A stretch of 59,187 bases of DNA from JBECKS01 sp040235395 (GTDB taxonomy: Bacteria > Pseudomonadota > Gammaproteobacteria > Pseudomonadales > JBECKS01), in assembly GCA_040235395.1 (NCBI GenBank), contig JBECKS010000079.1, positions 1 through 59,187 on the forward strand. The letters run 5' to 3'. Below the pieces are notes generated by a model. It did not search any database and had not been told where the DNA came from. It was given only the letters and a program-made list of their open reading frames with translations. The translations under genes were made by a program, and so were the position numbers. Below, one piece after another: positions 27,037 through 34,649 of this stretch (position 1 is its first letter; every line of letters begins with the position of its first letter).

Positions 27037-27111
27037 CTTCATAAGTCTTTAAAGACTGTTAGACTGACCCCATTAATGGCTAACAATAAATCATTAGGGG
27101 ATAGCTTTGTT

Positions 27112-28122
27112 ATGTTACGCATTCCGTTTAGCTTTAAGAAAAAACCTTTCGACTTGTTCATTCTAGGCATTTTGTCTAGCTTTCTGCTTGCTAACTGCAC
27201 ACATTATTCACTGGACGAAAGCAAAGCTTCTTACCTCACGCTTCCTCAAGAACAGGCGAAAACTGCAGCGACACAGGCAAGTGATGAACAGCTTCTCACT
27301 CGCTTTGCACCCATGATCAAGATTTTTGATAGCGAAGATGGTGTTAATAAAATTGGCACAGCCAAAGCACTTTCCAACAAAGAAGTTTATATCGACAGTT
27401 CTGAAGCCAGCATTTACACCCTGAAACAGAATTTTCAGATTGAAGATAGACAGTACACAAATCTTATCTACCGTGTGCACTTCCAGAAAATTCCCTTTAG
27501 CATTTTTCCCTTTAATCTTTCCTATGGAAAAAATGTTGGCTTGATCTTTGTGGTAACACTCAATGAAGCAGGCGAACCCGTGCTTTTCACAACGGTACAC
27601 ACTTGCGGTTGCTACAAGGCCATGATGGCAACACCTTACACACCTGAAAGTGCTTACCCGGATAGCTGGGTAAACCTTGAAGAAAAACAGAAAGTTTACG
27701 GCGAACGTTTACCCACGGTTTTGAAAATAAATGAACAGAATCCAGATATCTGTGTTGCTATACGACCTCATGAACATCGCATCATGGATGCTTTTCCATG
27801 CAACAAAAGCACACAGAACTTTGAACAGGCTCAACAGTTACCTCTCGCCTCCCTGAGAACGCTAAAAACGGAAGAAGGAGAAACCAGCTTCTTTCATGAA
27901 AGCGGCTATAGGGAAGGATTTGTAAAGGGAGCAGTTAAACCCTGGGAAAGTATGAGTTTAAGTTTCCTCAGTCTTGACCCCTTCGTTGGAACTGATAAAG
28001 CATTCCTGAGAAAAGAATCCAGCGATAACACTTTCTACACCAGTCTCAAACCCTGGAATCGAGAAACAACAGATATGGCAGATTTTCCAAGTTTCCTGAA
28101 ATACTGGGGCTGGAAGTTATAG
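27112..28122 (+). CDS. Exported, possibly lipidated protein of unknown function
   Basis: 336 residues from ATG 27112, preceded by AGGGGA; an earlier in-frame ATG at 27076 lacks a ribosome-binding site. The N-terminus (MLRIPFSFKKKPFDLFILGILSSFLLANC) is a signal peptide ending in a cysteine; Asn before the cysteine is not a standard lipobox residue. The mature part has a striking HTCGCYKAMM motif, a YTNLIYRVHF segment and IRPHEHRIM, which could bind a metal or heme. I do not recognise the family. It follows another exported protein in the same run. Confidence 0.75.
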   Translation: MLRIPFSFKKKPFDLFILGILSSFLLANCTHYSLDESKASYLTLPQEQAKTAATQASDEQLLTRFAPMIKIFDSEDGVNKIGTAKALSNKEVYIDSSEASIYTLKQNFQIEDRQYTNLIYRVHFQKIPFSIFPFNLSYGKNVGLIFVVTLNEAGEPVLFTTVHTCGCYKAMMATPYTPESAYPDSWVNLEEKQKVYGERLPTVLKINEQNPDICVAIRPHEHRIMDAFPCNKSTQNFEQAQQLPLASLRTLKTEEGETSFFHESGYREGFVKGAVKPWESMSLSFLSLDPFVGTDKAFLRKESSDNTFYTSLKPWNRETTDMADFPSFLKYWGWKL

Positions 28123-28142
28123 TTTTTCCTTCTAACTAAATC

Positions 28143-29888
28143 ATGGCTCAACACGCTGCAAAGAAAACAAATAACTTACTTGATTTTGACATCAGGAAAG
28201 CAAGGCAGGCGCGATTAAAGAACCCTGAACTTAATCAAGCTATTTTCTCCTTGATTGCTTTTTTTGAAGACCGGCAAATTAGAGATAGGGAGGGGAAATT
28301 TTCAAGTCTCTATCATTCCAGTGAATCATCCTTTGCATCAAAATCACGCATTACCCTCTGGCCACTGTTTTTCAGAAGGTCTGGCATCACTATCCCCATG
28401 TTTCTAAAAGTCAGGAACATGGAAGGCGAATGGGCTAGTCACTTGCACGCCCTTCCCGAACTTAATCCTGGTGGTAATAGTAAAAAATCCCTGCTCAGCG
28501 TGCAGGATTCAAACATGTTCATTACAGGCTTTTGCCTGTTTCCACTCATTAGTCTCAACGAAGAACGCATCGCAAAACATAAACGTGTTTTGCAGCCCAT
28601 GATTCAATCAGGTCTCGACTGCATTCAATCTTTTGAACGCGGTGATGGATATAACTTCTGGCCTCAACAGGCAGCCATGTCAGGAGATACTCCACGTGTA
28701 GGCCCACTCAACATTTGGGTACAGATCGTTGAGCCTGTAGCACAGGCACTAATCAAACAACCTGCCCATGGTGTTTTTAAACGTTTACAGAAAAACCTCA
28801 GCCTTCCTTCACTCGACTGGATTCAAAAATGCCTGACCGATGAAAGAAATGCCGGCAAAACAGATGCTATCTTTAACATCGCTAATGATGCGAATGACAC
28901 GTCTCTTGCCATTGCCATCCAATATCTTGCCGGCAACAAAAGCGTTTCAAAAACCATGGCTTCTCAGTTGAAGCAACTCTCCCACTTCAGAGACATAAAC
29001 AGAACGGTCAAGAACTTCTCTTCTGCTTTTGAAACCTGGAAACCCGAAAACAGCGGTGCTTTTCTTACCTGGTTAAAAGAGGAAGATTTTAATCCTTTTC
29101 TTCATCCTGAAAATGGTCTGATTCCAGGAAGCATCAACAATGTTGATGCCGTGGTGAATGCGAATGTACTCTTTACTTTATCACTCTTACAAAAACATCA
29201 TGCACCCGGCTACCAGGAAAGCATTCAACTAATCTGCAAAGTCATTGAGGAAAAGCATTGGCCTGAAGCCGGGCTTTACTATCCGCAACGCATGATGTTT
29301 CCCTATGCTGTTTCCCGCGCTGTACGTGATGGTGGCGCTCAATCTCCTGAATTAAATGAAGCTCTAAAAGTTTTATTAAACGATTTACTGAATCAGGCTA
29401 AAAAACGTAAACATGCATATTTCTTTGAGGGTGGAAAAGACAGCAGCTCTCATTTCTCAACCGCTCTTGGTCTCAGCAGTTTATTGAACATAGGAGAGAA
29501 GATTGCAAAGGAAATCAATCAGGAAGAAAAATTCAACAAGGTTGTTGAAGGCTGTGTAAACTTTTTATTAAAAGAAGCGAATTACCAACGCTGTGTTTTT
29601 GATAGCACGCGTGTGAAATTCTCAACATCAAGCAGGGAACGTTTTGTAGCTAATTGGGAAGATGGTCTTTTCTTCGGACCGGTTCATTGGGATCTCTGTC
29701 ACTGGCGTTCGCAGGCTGTCACTCACGCAGCCATCCTTGAAGCTTTCAGCAAATACTTACTCGCTTTCGACAAATCCAGTGCTTCCGGTCAATCAGAACT
29801 CGCACAACTTGCCATTCGTTCCTACGACATTGAAAACATGAAAGACCAGAAGTGGCTTCGAATTATTTATGCACTCAATGACTGGTAA
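28143..29888 (+). CDS. Unknown 581-residue helical protein, possibly alpha/alpha-toroid
   Basis: 581 residues, no signal peptide. Mostly helical, with repeated aromatic/hydrophobic helices of the kind seen in alpha/alpha-barrel (toroid) proteins. DANDTS (249-254) resembles the DxDDTA acid motif of class II terpene cyclases and squalene-hopene cyclases with one Asp replaced by Asn, and NNVDAVVNANVLFTL (332-346) resembles a second toroid repeat. GPVHWDLCHWRSQAVTHA near 525 is another conserved-looking stretch. Similarity is by eye and weak. The QW repeats of true hopene cyclases are not evident. Last gene of the cluster, two bases from the convergent patatin. Confidence 0.7.
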   Translation: MAQHAAKKTNNLLDFDIRKARQARLKNPELNQAIFSLIAFFEDRQIRDREGKFSSLYHSSESSFASKSRITLWPLFFRRSGITIPMFLKVRNMEGEWASHLHALPELNPGGNSKKSLLSVQDSNMFITGFCLFPLISLNEERIAKHKRVLQPMIQSGLDCIQSFERGDGYNFWPQQAAMSGDTPRVGPLNIWVQIVEPVAQALIKQPAHGVFKRLQKNLSLPSLDWIQKCLTDERNAGKTDAIFNIANDANDTSLAIAIQYLAGNKSVSKTMASQLKQLSHFRDINRTVKNFSSAFETWKPENSGAFLTWLKEEDFNPFLHPENGLIPGSINNVDAVVNANVLFTLSLLQKHHAPGYQESIQLICKVIEEKHWPEAGLYYPQRMMFPYAVSRAVRDGGAQSPELNEALKVLLNDLLNQAKKRKHAYFFEGGKDSSSHFSTALGLSSLLNIGEKIAKEINQEEKFNKVVEGCVNFLLKEANYQRCVFDSTRVKFSTSSRERFVANWEDGLFFGPVHWDLCHWRSQAVTHAAILEAFSKYLLAFDKSSASGQSELAQLAIRSYDIENMKDQKWLRIIYALNDW

Positions 29889-29890
29889 GA

Positions 29891-31402
29891 TTAATTTGCC
29901 AGCGTCAGATGAGGAGGCAAATTTCCTTTTCCCTTGAGCTCTTTATCATCAAGATTCTCAAGAATTTCATCTAAGGCTTTACCAATCGACGTAGCATTCC
30001 TGATCATTTGAAGGTTAGGCCAGGTATCCCTTGCACCAGCAAGCACAAGATTCCTGATTTCATTTTCATCCTTGAAATCAAACCACACATGACGCCACTT
30101 ATAATCCTTCTTTTTGAGAATCATATTGATATCACCCGTGTAATCCTGATCAAGCACTGCATGAGTAAACAGAATTACAGGGCTTAACTGCGTTAAACCC
30201 ATTCGTGACATTCGGTTTTCCAGACCATGCAAGACATCTTTAGCAAGGTCAGTCATCTGGGAATTAAGAATCTCTCGGAAATTTCTCTGCTTCATGCTCT
30301 GAGACTCATTGGTAAAGAACATGGAAGCAGGATTAATCATGCTCACAAGGTAATGATTCACACCATAGAGACGAGAAAGACGTTTAGTAGGCAGATCTTC
30401 TGCAAAAGAACCGTCAACCCATTTCCTTGTTGGCAAATAAGGTTTTGGTTTGCCGTCGGCACCTTTTGCATACAAGGTCACCGCAGGAAGTAAACCAGGC
30501 ACGGCACTGGATGCGTCAATGGCTGAACGAATATAAACGTTAGGCGAAGTAATCGCATTCATTAGACGACTGGTTTGATGTTTTTCTGCTGGCGCAATGG
30601 TGACATTAATGTAACGCCCTGTGTGCTCAAACGCTTCCTGAAATGTCATGTCGTTTGCAAAACTATCCATCGCTACCTGCTTGGCAGCATTCATATCCAT
30701 TGCACTGGCACCACTTTTAATAAAATCCCAAGTGCTTTCAACCAAGGGCAAGTCGTAAATCTTTTTCTGAAAATATCCAGATTGAAGCTCTTCATTCGTA
30801 TGCGTACCAATCTGCGCGCACATCCATGAACCTGCACTAGCTCCCGAAAAAACATTGGGCAGCAGGTTTTCGTCAATCAAGGTCTGCACCACACCATGAT
30901 GATAATAAATCAGACCCGCACCACCACTCATAAGTAAGGCAGAACGACCATAGCAATGACTTGCCCGACGGAAAAAATCCACTTTTTCAACAACGCTGAT
31001 TTCTGACTCGGGTGCGGATTCAATTAATTTGAGCGCCCGAATAATGACTTTTACATAGTCATCAACAAGATATTTGGTGCCAAGTTTTGCCTGACGATAA
31101 AGCACTGGGCGCCCCATACCTCCCATGTTTCCATGAATACCTTCGTTCAATGAATACAGAAGTTCATGGTAATTTTCTGTTTCAATCAGGTCTTTAATCC
31201 TGTCATGACGAATACGTATCTCAGCGCTGTCATAAAGCGAACTGTTATCACGGGTTTTCCAGTTCTCCATGCCCGTTAGTTCGTCATGATGTCTAGCTGC
31301 AACTCGCCAACTGCTGAAATCTTTCGCACGTTCCATGTCCTTGGAGGCCTTTCTTAACCGAGTCTGGTTTCCCTTAGTTCCCAAACGAACACCTTTAGCC
31401 AT
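29891..31402 (-). CDS. DUF3336 patatin-like phospholipase/lipase
   Basis: 503 residues. N-terminal DUF3336 region (about 20-140, with DFSSWRVAARHHDELTGME), then a patatin domain: SGGAGLIYYHHGVV oxyanion region (159-172), nucleophile Ser189 in GASAG, catalytic Asp330 in WVDGSFAEDLP. Related to the yeast Tgl3/4/5 and plant SDP1 acylglycerol lipases. Cytoplasmic or membrane-associated hydrolysis of acyl esters is expected. GAGAGG before the ATG. Its position tail-to-tail with the oxidative cluster hints at a shared lipid substrate, without proof. Confidence 0.92.
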   Translation of the reverse strand: MAKGVRLGTKGNQTRLRKASKDMERAKDFSSWRVAARHHDELTGMENWKTRDNSSLYDSAEIRIRHDRIKDLIETENYHELLYSLNEGIHGNMGGMGRPVLYRQAKLGTKYLVDDYVKVIIRALKLIESAPESEISVVEKVDFFRRASHCYGRSALLMSGGAGLIYYHHGVVQTLIDENLLPNVFSGASAGSWMCAQIGTHTNEELQSGYFQKKIYDLPLVESTWDFIKSGASAMDMNAAKQVAMDSFANDMTFQEAFEHTGRYINVTIAPAEKHQTSRLMNAITSPNVYIRSAIDASSAVPGLLPAVTLYAKGADGKPKPYLPTRKWVDGSFAEDLPTKRLSRLYGVNHYLVSMINPASMFFTNESQSMKQRNFREILNSQMTDLAKDVLHGLENRMSRMGLTQLSPVILFTHAVLDQDYTGDINMILKKKDYKWRHVWFDFKDENEIRNLVLAGARDTWPNLQMIRNATSIGKALDEILENLDDKELKGKGNLPPHLTLAN

Positions 31403-31515
31403 CTTGAACCTCTCTATCTCTCAATACTTTTGCATTACCTACATTTTCATTCTATGACCAGCCTGCTTAGGGGTAATCACCTAAATGCAGGACGCATAAT
31501 TCGTGCCATCTCACC

Positions 31516-32055
31516 CTAAGCGGTATAAGGCTCTATAGATACATCCAGGTTTTTCTGATCACAGAAATCCATCAACTCATGCTTAAACTGAGAACGTTTC
31601 ACGGTTGATGGAATATTTACCGTCATCTGCAATCGAAACATGGTGGAACCCGTATGCGGTGCAGAATAGGTTTCTGTATCCATCTCCTCAATATTGATTT
31701 TTCTGCTCGCTATAAATTCAGACAACTCTCTTACAATGCCAGGATGGTCGAGAGACACGACCTCAATCACGTAGGGCTGACCTGCATCACTAGCTTCCCT
31801 ATCTGCCGTTAGCTGCATTTGCACCATGGTGCCGAGACTTTCGCTAAGCTTTTTTTCCTTTGACTGCAAATCTGAAATAGCAGCGGCTTCCCCGCTCACC
31901 ATCATGAGAATGGCAAAGGAGCCGCCAAGTACCATCATGCGGCTATCTTCTATATTGCAGTCACTTTTATTCACAGCGTCACTCAATTCGCTGACAATAC
32001 CTGGTCTGTCCTGAGTGATAACGGAAATGACTAGTTTATTTTTGCCTGAACCCAT
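31516..32055 (-). CDS. gcvR: Double ACT-domain protein, GcvR-like regulator
   Basis: 179 residues made of two ACT domains: KLVISVITQDRPGIVSELSDAV (about 7-85) and PYVIEVVSLDHPGIVRELSEFI (about 93-175). Each starts with the DxPGIV ligand-site motif. This is the architecture of GcvR, the glycine-responsive partner of GcvA that controls the glycine cleavage system. No gcv genes or gcvA are nearby, so the symbol rests on architecture alone. AGGTGA precedes the ATG. Confidence 0.8.
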   Translation of the reverse strand: MGSGKNKLVISVITQDRPGIVSELSDAVNKSDCNIEDSRMMVLGGSFAILMMVSGEAAAISDLQSKEKKLSESLGTMVQMQLTADREASDAGQPYVIEVVSLDHPGIVRELSEFIASRKINIEEMDTETYSAPHTGSTMFRLQMTVNIPSTVKRSQFKHELMDFCDQKNLDVSIEPYTA

Positions 32056-32167
32056 AACTTCACCTTAACTGTTTCAATGCTCTGAATATTATCTCAAGCG
32101 AAGATTGATGACACTCATCGAAGCTGTTTTTCTGGAAAAACATTTTTCTAAAATCCACTTTCTAAAA

Positions 32168-32896
32168 TCAATGATTCTGAATATAGTCCATCGCTTTCAT
32201 TGGATGATAACTCACTTTCGAGTAGTGAATCCTTACCGGCTCAGGATCAACAACCTCAATCGGCTTGCCTTGCGAGACTGCAATCTCAAGCGCCATCTGG
32301 GTAATGTTCACACTGAAGGATGTGCCCATAAAAATAATGCGTTCTGCATCGCGCATTCTCTGCTGAGCTTCCGAAATTCTATAAAGCTCCGTATAAAATT
32401 CATCGAACAACAATACATAAGGCTTAAAGGAAGCATTAAGCTCTGGGGTATGATTTTCAATTTTAAAAACACTTAACAACGATTCTGTTAAATGTTGTTC
32501 ATCTACCTTATCCCAAGGCGTGGTCAGGATATCAACGGCATCACCCTGTTCATGAAAAAGCGTCATCTGGTCCAGTCGACCATGAATGCCAATAAAATCA
32601 CTATTTCCCGCCTTTCCATCAAGGCCATCAATATTCTGAGTAATCAGATTCTTGTCGGCCAGCCAACGATGCACATCATTGGGCCCATAATCGCGATAAG
32701 TTGCAAAACGCTTGTAATACCAACTCAGGAATTGTTCTGGTTGATGTTGATACATGGCACGGGTTGCCATTTCCTGCGGTGTGTAATTTTTACTGCCAAT
32801 GGTCCAGAAGCCATCTGCACCTCGAAATGTCGGAATACCGCTTTCGGCACTGACACCTGCACCAGTAATGAACAAGGTGTTCCCATATTCATTCAT
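32168..32896 (-). CDS. Sir2-family protein without zinc-binding cysteines
   Basis: 242 residues. NAD-binding motif GAGVSAESGIPTFRG (12-26), TQNIDGL (86-92), His105 in GIHGRLD as the catalytic base, and GTSFSV (191-196). The zinc-ribbon cysteines that normally follow the catalytic His are absent; in fact the whole protein contains no cysteine. The FRG motif is preceded by Thr where Asp is usual. It may be a deacylase or ADP-ribosyltransferase with a metal-free small domain, or an NADase; activity cannot be inferred further. GAGGAG lies upstream of the ATG. Confidence 0.9.
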   Translation of the reverse strand: MNEYGNTLFITGAGVSAESGIPTFRGADGFWTIGSKNYTPQEMATRAMYQHQPEQFLSWYYKRFATYRDYGPNDVHRWLADKNLITQNIDGLDGKAGNSDFIGIHGRLDQMTLFHEQGDAVDILTTPWDKVDEQHLTESLLSVFKIENHTPELNASFKPYVLLFDEFYTELYRISEAQQRMRDAERIIFMGTSFSVNITQMALEIAVSQGKPIEVVDPEPVRIHYSKVSYHPMKAMDYIQNH

Positions 32897-32920
32897 GACC
32901 TGGTATCTCCTCAGATAAAC

Positions 32921-32950
32921 ATGACATTAATACGACACTCACGATATAGT
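32921..32950 (+). promoter_or_regulatory. Probable mscS promoter
   Basis: ATGACA (32921-32926, five of six), 18-nt spacer, TATAGT (32945-32950, five of six), 35 nt before the mscS start. Confidence 0.5.
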
Positions 32951-32984
32951 TCACCCCATTACTGCCACTCTCTGGAGGCAACTC

Positions 32985-33809
32985 ATGAAATTTGATGCTA
33001 ACGAACTTATGGATAAATACCTACCGCTTTTTATGGATTACGGTATCAAGATTATTACTGCCTTACTGATTTTCTTTATTGGTAAATGGTTAGCAAAAAT
33101 TGTTACTGAATTTCTGGAATTGCAAATGCGGCGTCGAAATATTGACCCCATGATTACCAACTTTGCAAAAAGTCTGATCTACTGGGCGCTGTTCGTATTT
33201 GTTTCCATTTCGGCACTGGCACAAATCGGTGTACAGACTGCTTCTCTGGTGGCTATCGTCGGTGCTGCTGGACTTGCCGTAGGTCTGGCACTGCAAGGTT
33301 CACTGTCTAATTTTGCTGCTGGTGTTCTCATCCTTATTTTCAGGCCTTTTAAAATTGGCGACTTTATTGAGGCTGCCGGTCAGAGCGGTGTGGTTGGCGA
33401 AATCAAAATGTTTTCCACGCACATCACAACAGGTGACAACAAAGAAATCATTATTCCTAATAGCGCCATCATGAATGGAAGTATTGTAAACTTTTCTGCC
33501 AAGGAAAAACGTCGCGTAGATTTATTAATTGGCGTTAGTTATGACGCTTACCTACCAGACGTGAAAAAACTACTGGAAGAAATTATCGCTGCTGACCCAC
33601 AAGTATTGCAGGAAGAAAATAACATGGTGGCAGTTTCAGCAATGGCAGATTCCAGCGTAAATCTTGTTGTTCGTGCGTGGACAAAAACACCTGATTACTG
33701 GGCTGTTTATTTCAGGTTAACTGAAACAATTAAACTAAAACTGGATGAAGCTGGAATCGCCATTCCTTATCCACAAATGGATGTGCACCTTAATCAAATA
33801 TCACAGTAA
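32985..33809 (+). CDS. mscS: Small-conductance mechanosensitive channel, MscS family
   Basis: Inner-membrane channel that opens on hypo-osmotic stress. 274 residues, the size of E. coli MscS (286). Three membrane helices; the pore helix carries AIVGAAGLAVGLALQGSLSNFAAGVLIL (Gly/Ala packing motif, about 89-118), then the beta domain with FRPFKIGDFIEAAGQSGVV and the cytoplasmic vestibule. CTGGAGG ribosome-binding site. Divergent from the sirtuin gene. Confidence 0.95.
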   Translation: MKFDANELMDKYLPLFMDYGIKIITALLIFFIGKWLAKIVTEFLELQMRRRNIDPMITNFAKSLIYWALFVFVSISALAQIGVQTASLVAIVGAAGLAVGLALQGSLSNFAAGVLILIFRPFKIGDFIEAAGQSGVVGEIKMFSTHITTGDNKEIIIPNSAIMNGSIVNFSAKEKRRVDLLIGVSYDAYLPDVKKLLEEIIAADPQVLQEENNMVAVSAMADSSVNLVVRAWTKTPDYWAVYFRLTETIKLKLDEAGIAIPYPQMDVHLNQISQ

Positions 33810-33836
33810 AAAGTTAGTCTCTACCGTTCAGGAAGT

Positions 33837-34580
33837 ATGATGAAAATAAAATTTTTCTTATATTGTTTATTACTCACTTTTTCACACGCCGCCTTCAGCG
33901 CTACCTGGACAAGCGATGCAGAAGTGGGCGTTGTCGTCACCACGGGTAATTCCGAAACCCAGACATCAAATGCCAAAGTTAAAGTCACACGAGAAACAGA
34001 AAAATGGCTTGATTCTGGATCACTGGAAGCTCTCGGCAGTTCAAGCACTGATCAAACCACTGGAAAGAAAACAACGACCGCTGAAAAGTATGTTGCTAAT
34101 CTGAAAACGGAATACAAGATAACTGGAGAAGACTTTCTTTTCGTGAATGCTAACTATGTGGACGACCGTTTTAGTGGCTTTGAGTACCAGGCAACACTAT
34201 CGCTTGGTTATGGAAGAAAATTAATTAAAACCGATAAACAGACCCTGAGTGTAGAAATTGGTCCTGGTATGCGTTTTTACAAAGTGTCACCTGATCCTAT
34301 TACCAACGCCCGATCACCAAGCGATCATGAAACCATCGCCAGAGGCGCCATGAACTATGTCTATAACTTCAGCGAACACTCAAAGTTTACTCAGGATCTT
34401 CTGGTTGAATCAGGTGACCACGCCACTATTACAGAATCCGTCAGCGCCATCACGGCACAGGTAACGGGCAAAATGGCCATGAAAGCATCATTCAAAGTGC
34501 GCAACACTTCTCAAGTACCTGATGACACCGAAAAAACAGATACCGAATCCGCATTGACACTCGTGTATTCCATCAAATAA
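33837..34580 (+). CDS. DUF481 outer-membrane beta-barrel protein
   Basis: 247 residues with a signal peptide (FFLYCLLLTFSHAAFSA) followed by alternating beta strands, TWTSDAEVGVVVTTGNSETQTSNAKVKV, and a terminal aromatic/hydrophobic strand (ALTLVYSIK). This fits the DUF481/YdiY family, often annotated salt-induced outer membrane protein. Function unknown. ATG at 33837 or 33840; AGGA is better spaced for the second. Confidence 0.85.
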   Translation: MMKIKFFLYCLLLTFSHAAFSATWTSDAEVGVVVTTGNSETQTSNAKVKVTRETEKWLDSGSLEALGSSSTDQTTGKKTTTAEKYVANLKTEYKITGEDFLFVNANYVDDRFSGFEYQATLSLGYGRKLIKTDKQTLSVEIGPGMRFYKVSPDPITNARSPSDHETIARGAMNYVYNFSEHSKFTQDLLVESGDHATITESVSAITAQVTGKMAMKASFKVRNTSQVPDDTEKTDTESALTLVYSIK

Positions 34581-34649
34581 TTTTTTATCAACACAAAGAC
34601 AACAAAGCCAAAACAAGAAGCCAAAAAAAAGAAGATAGGTAACTCCATC

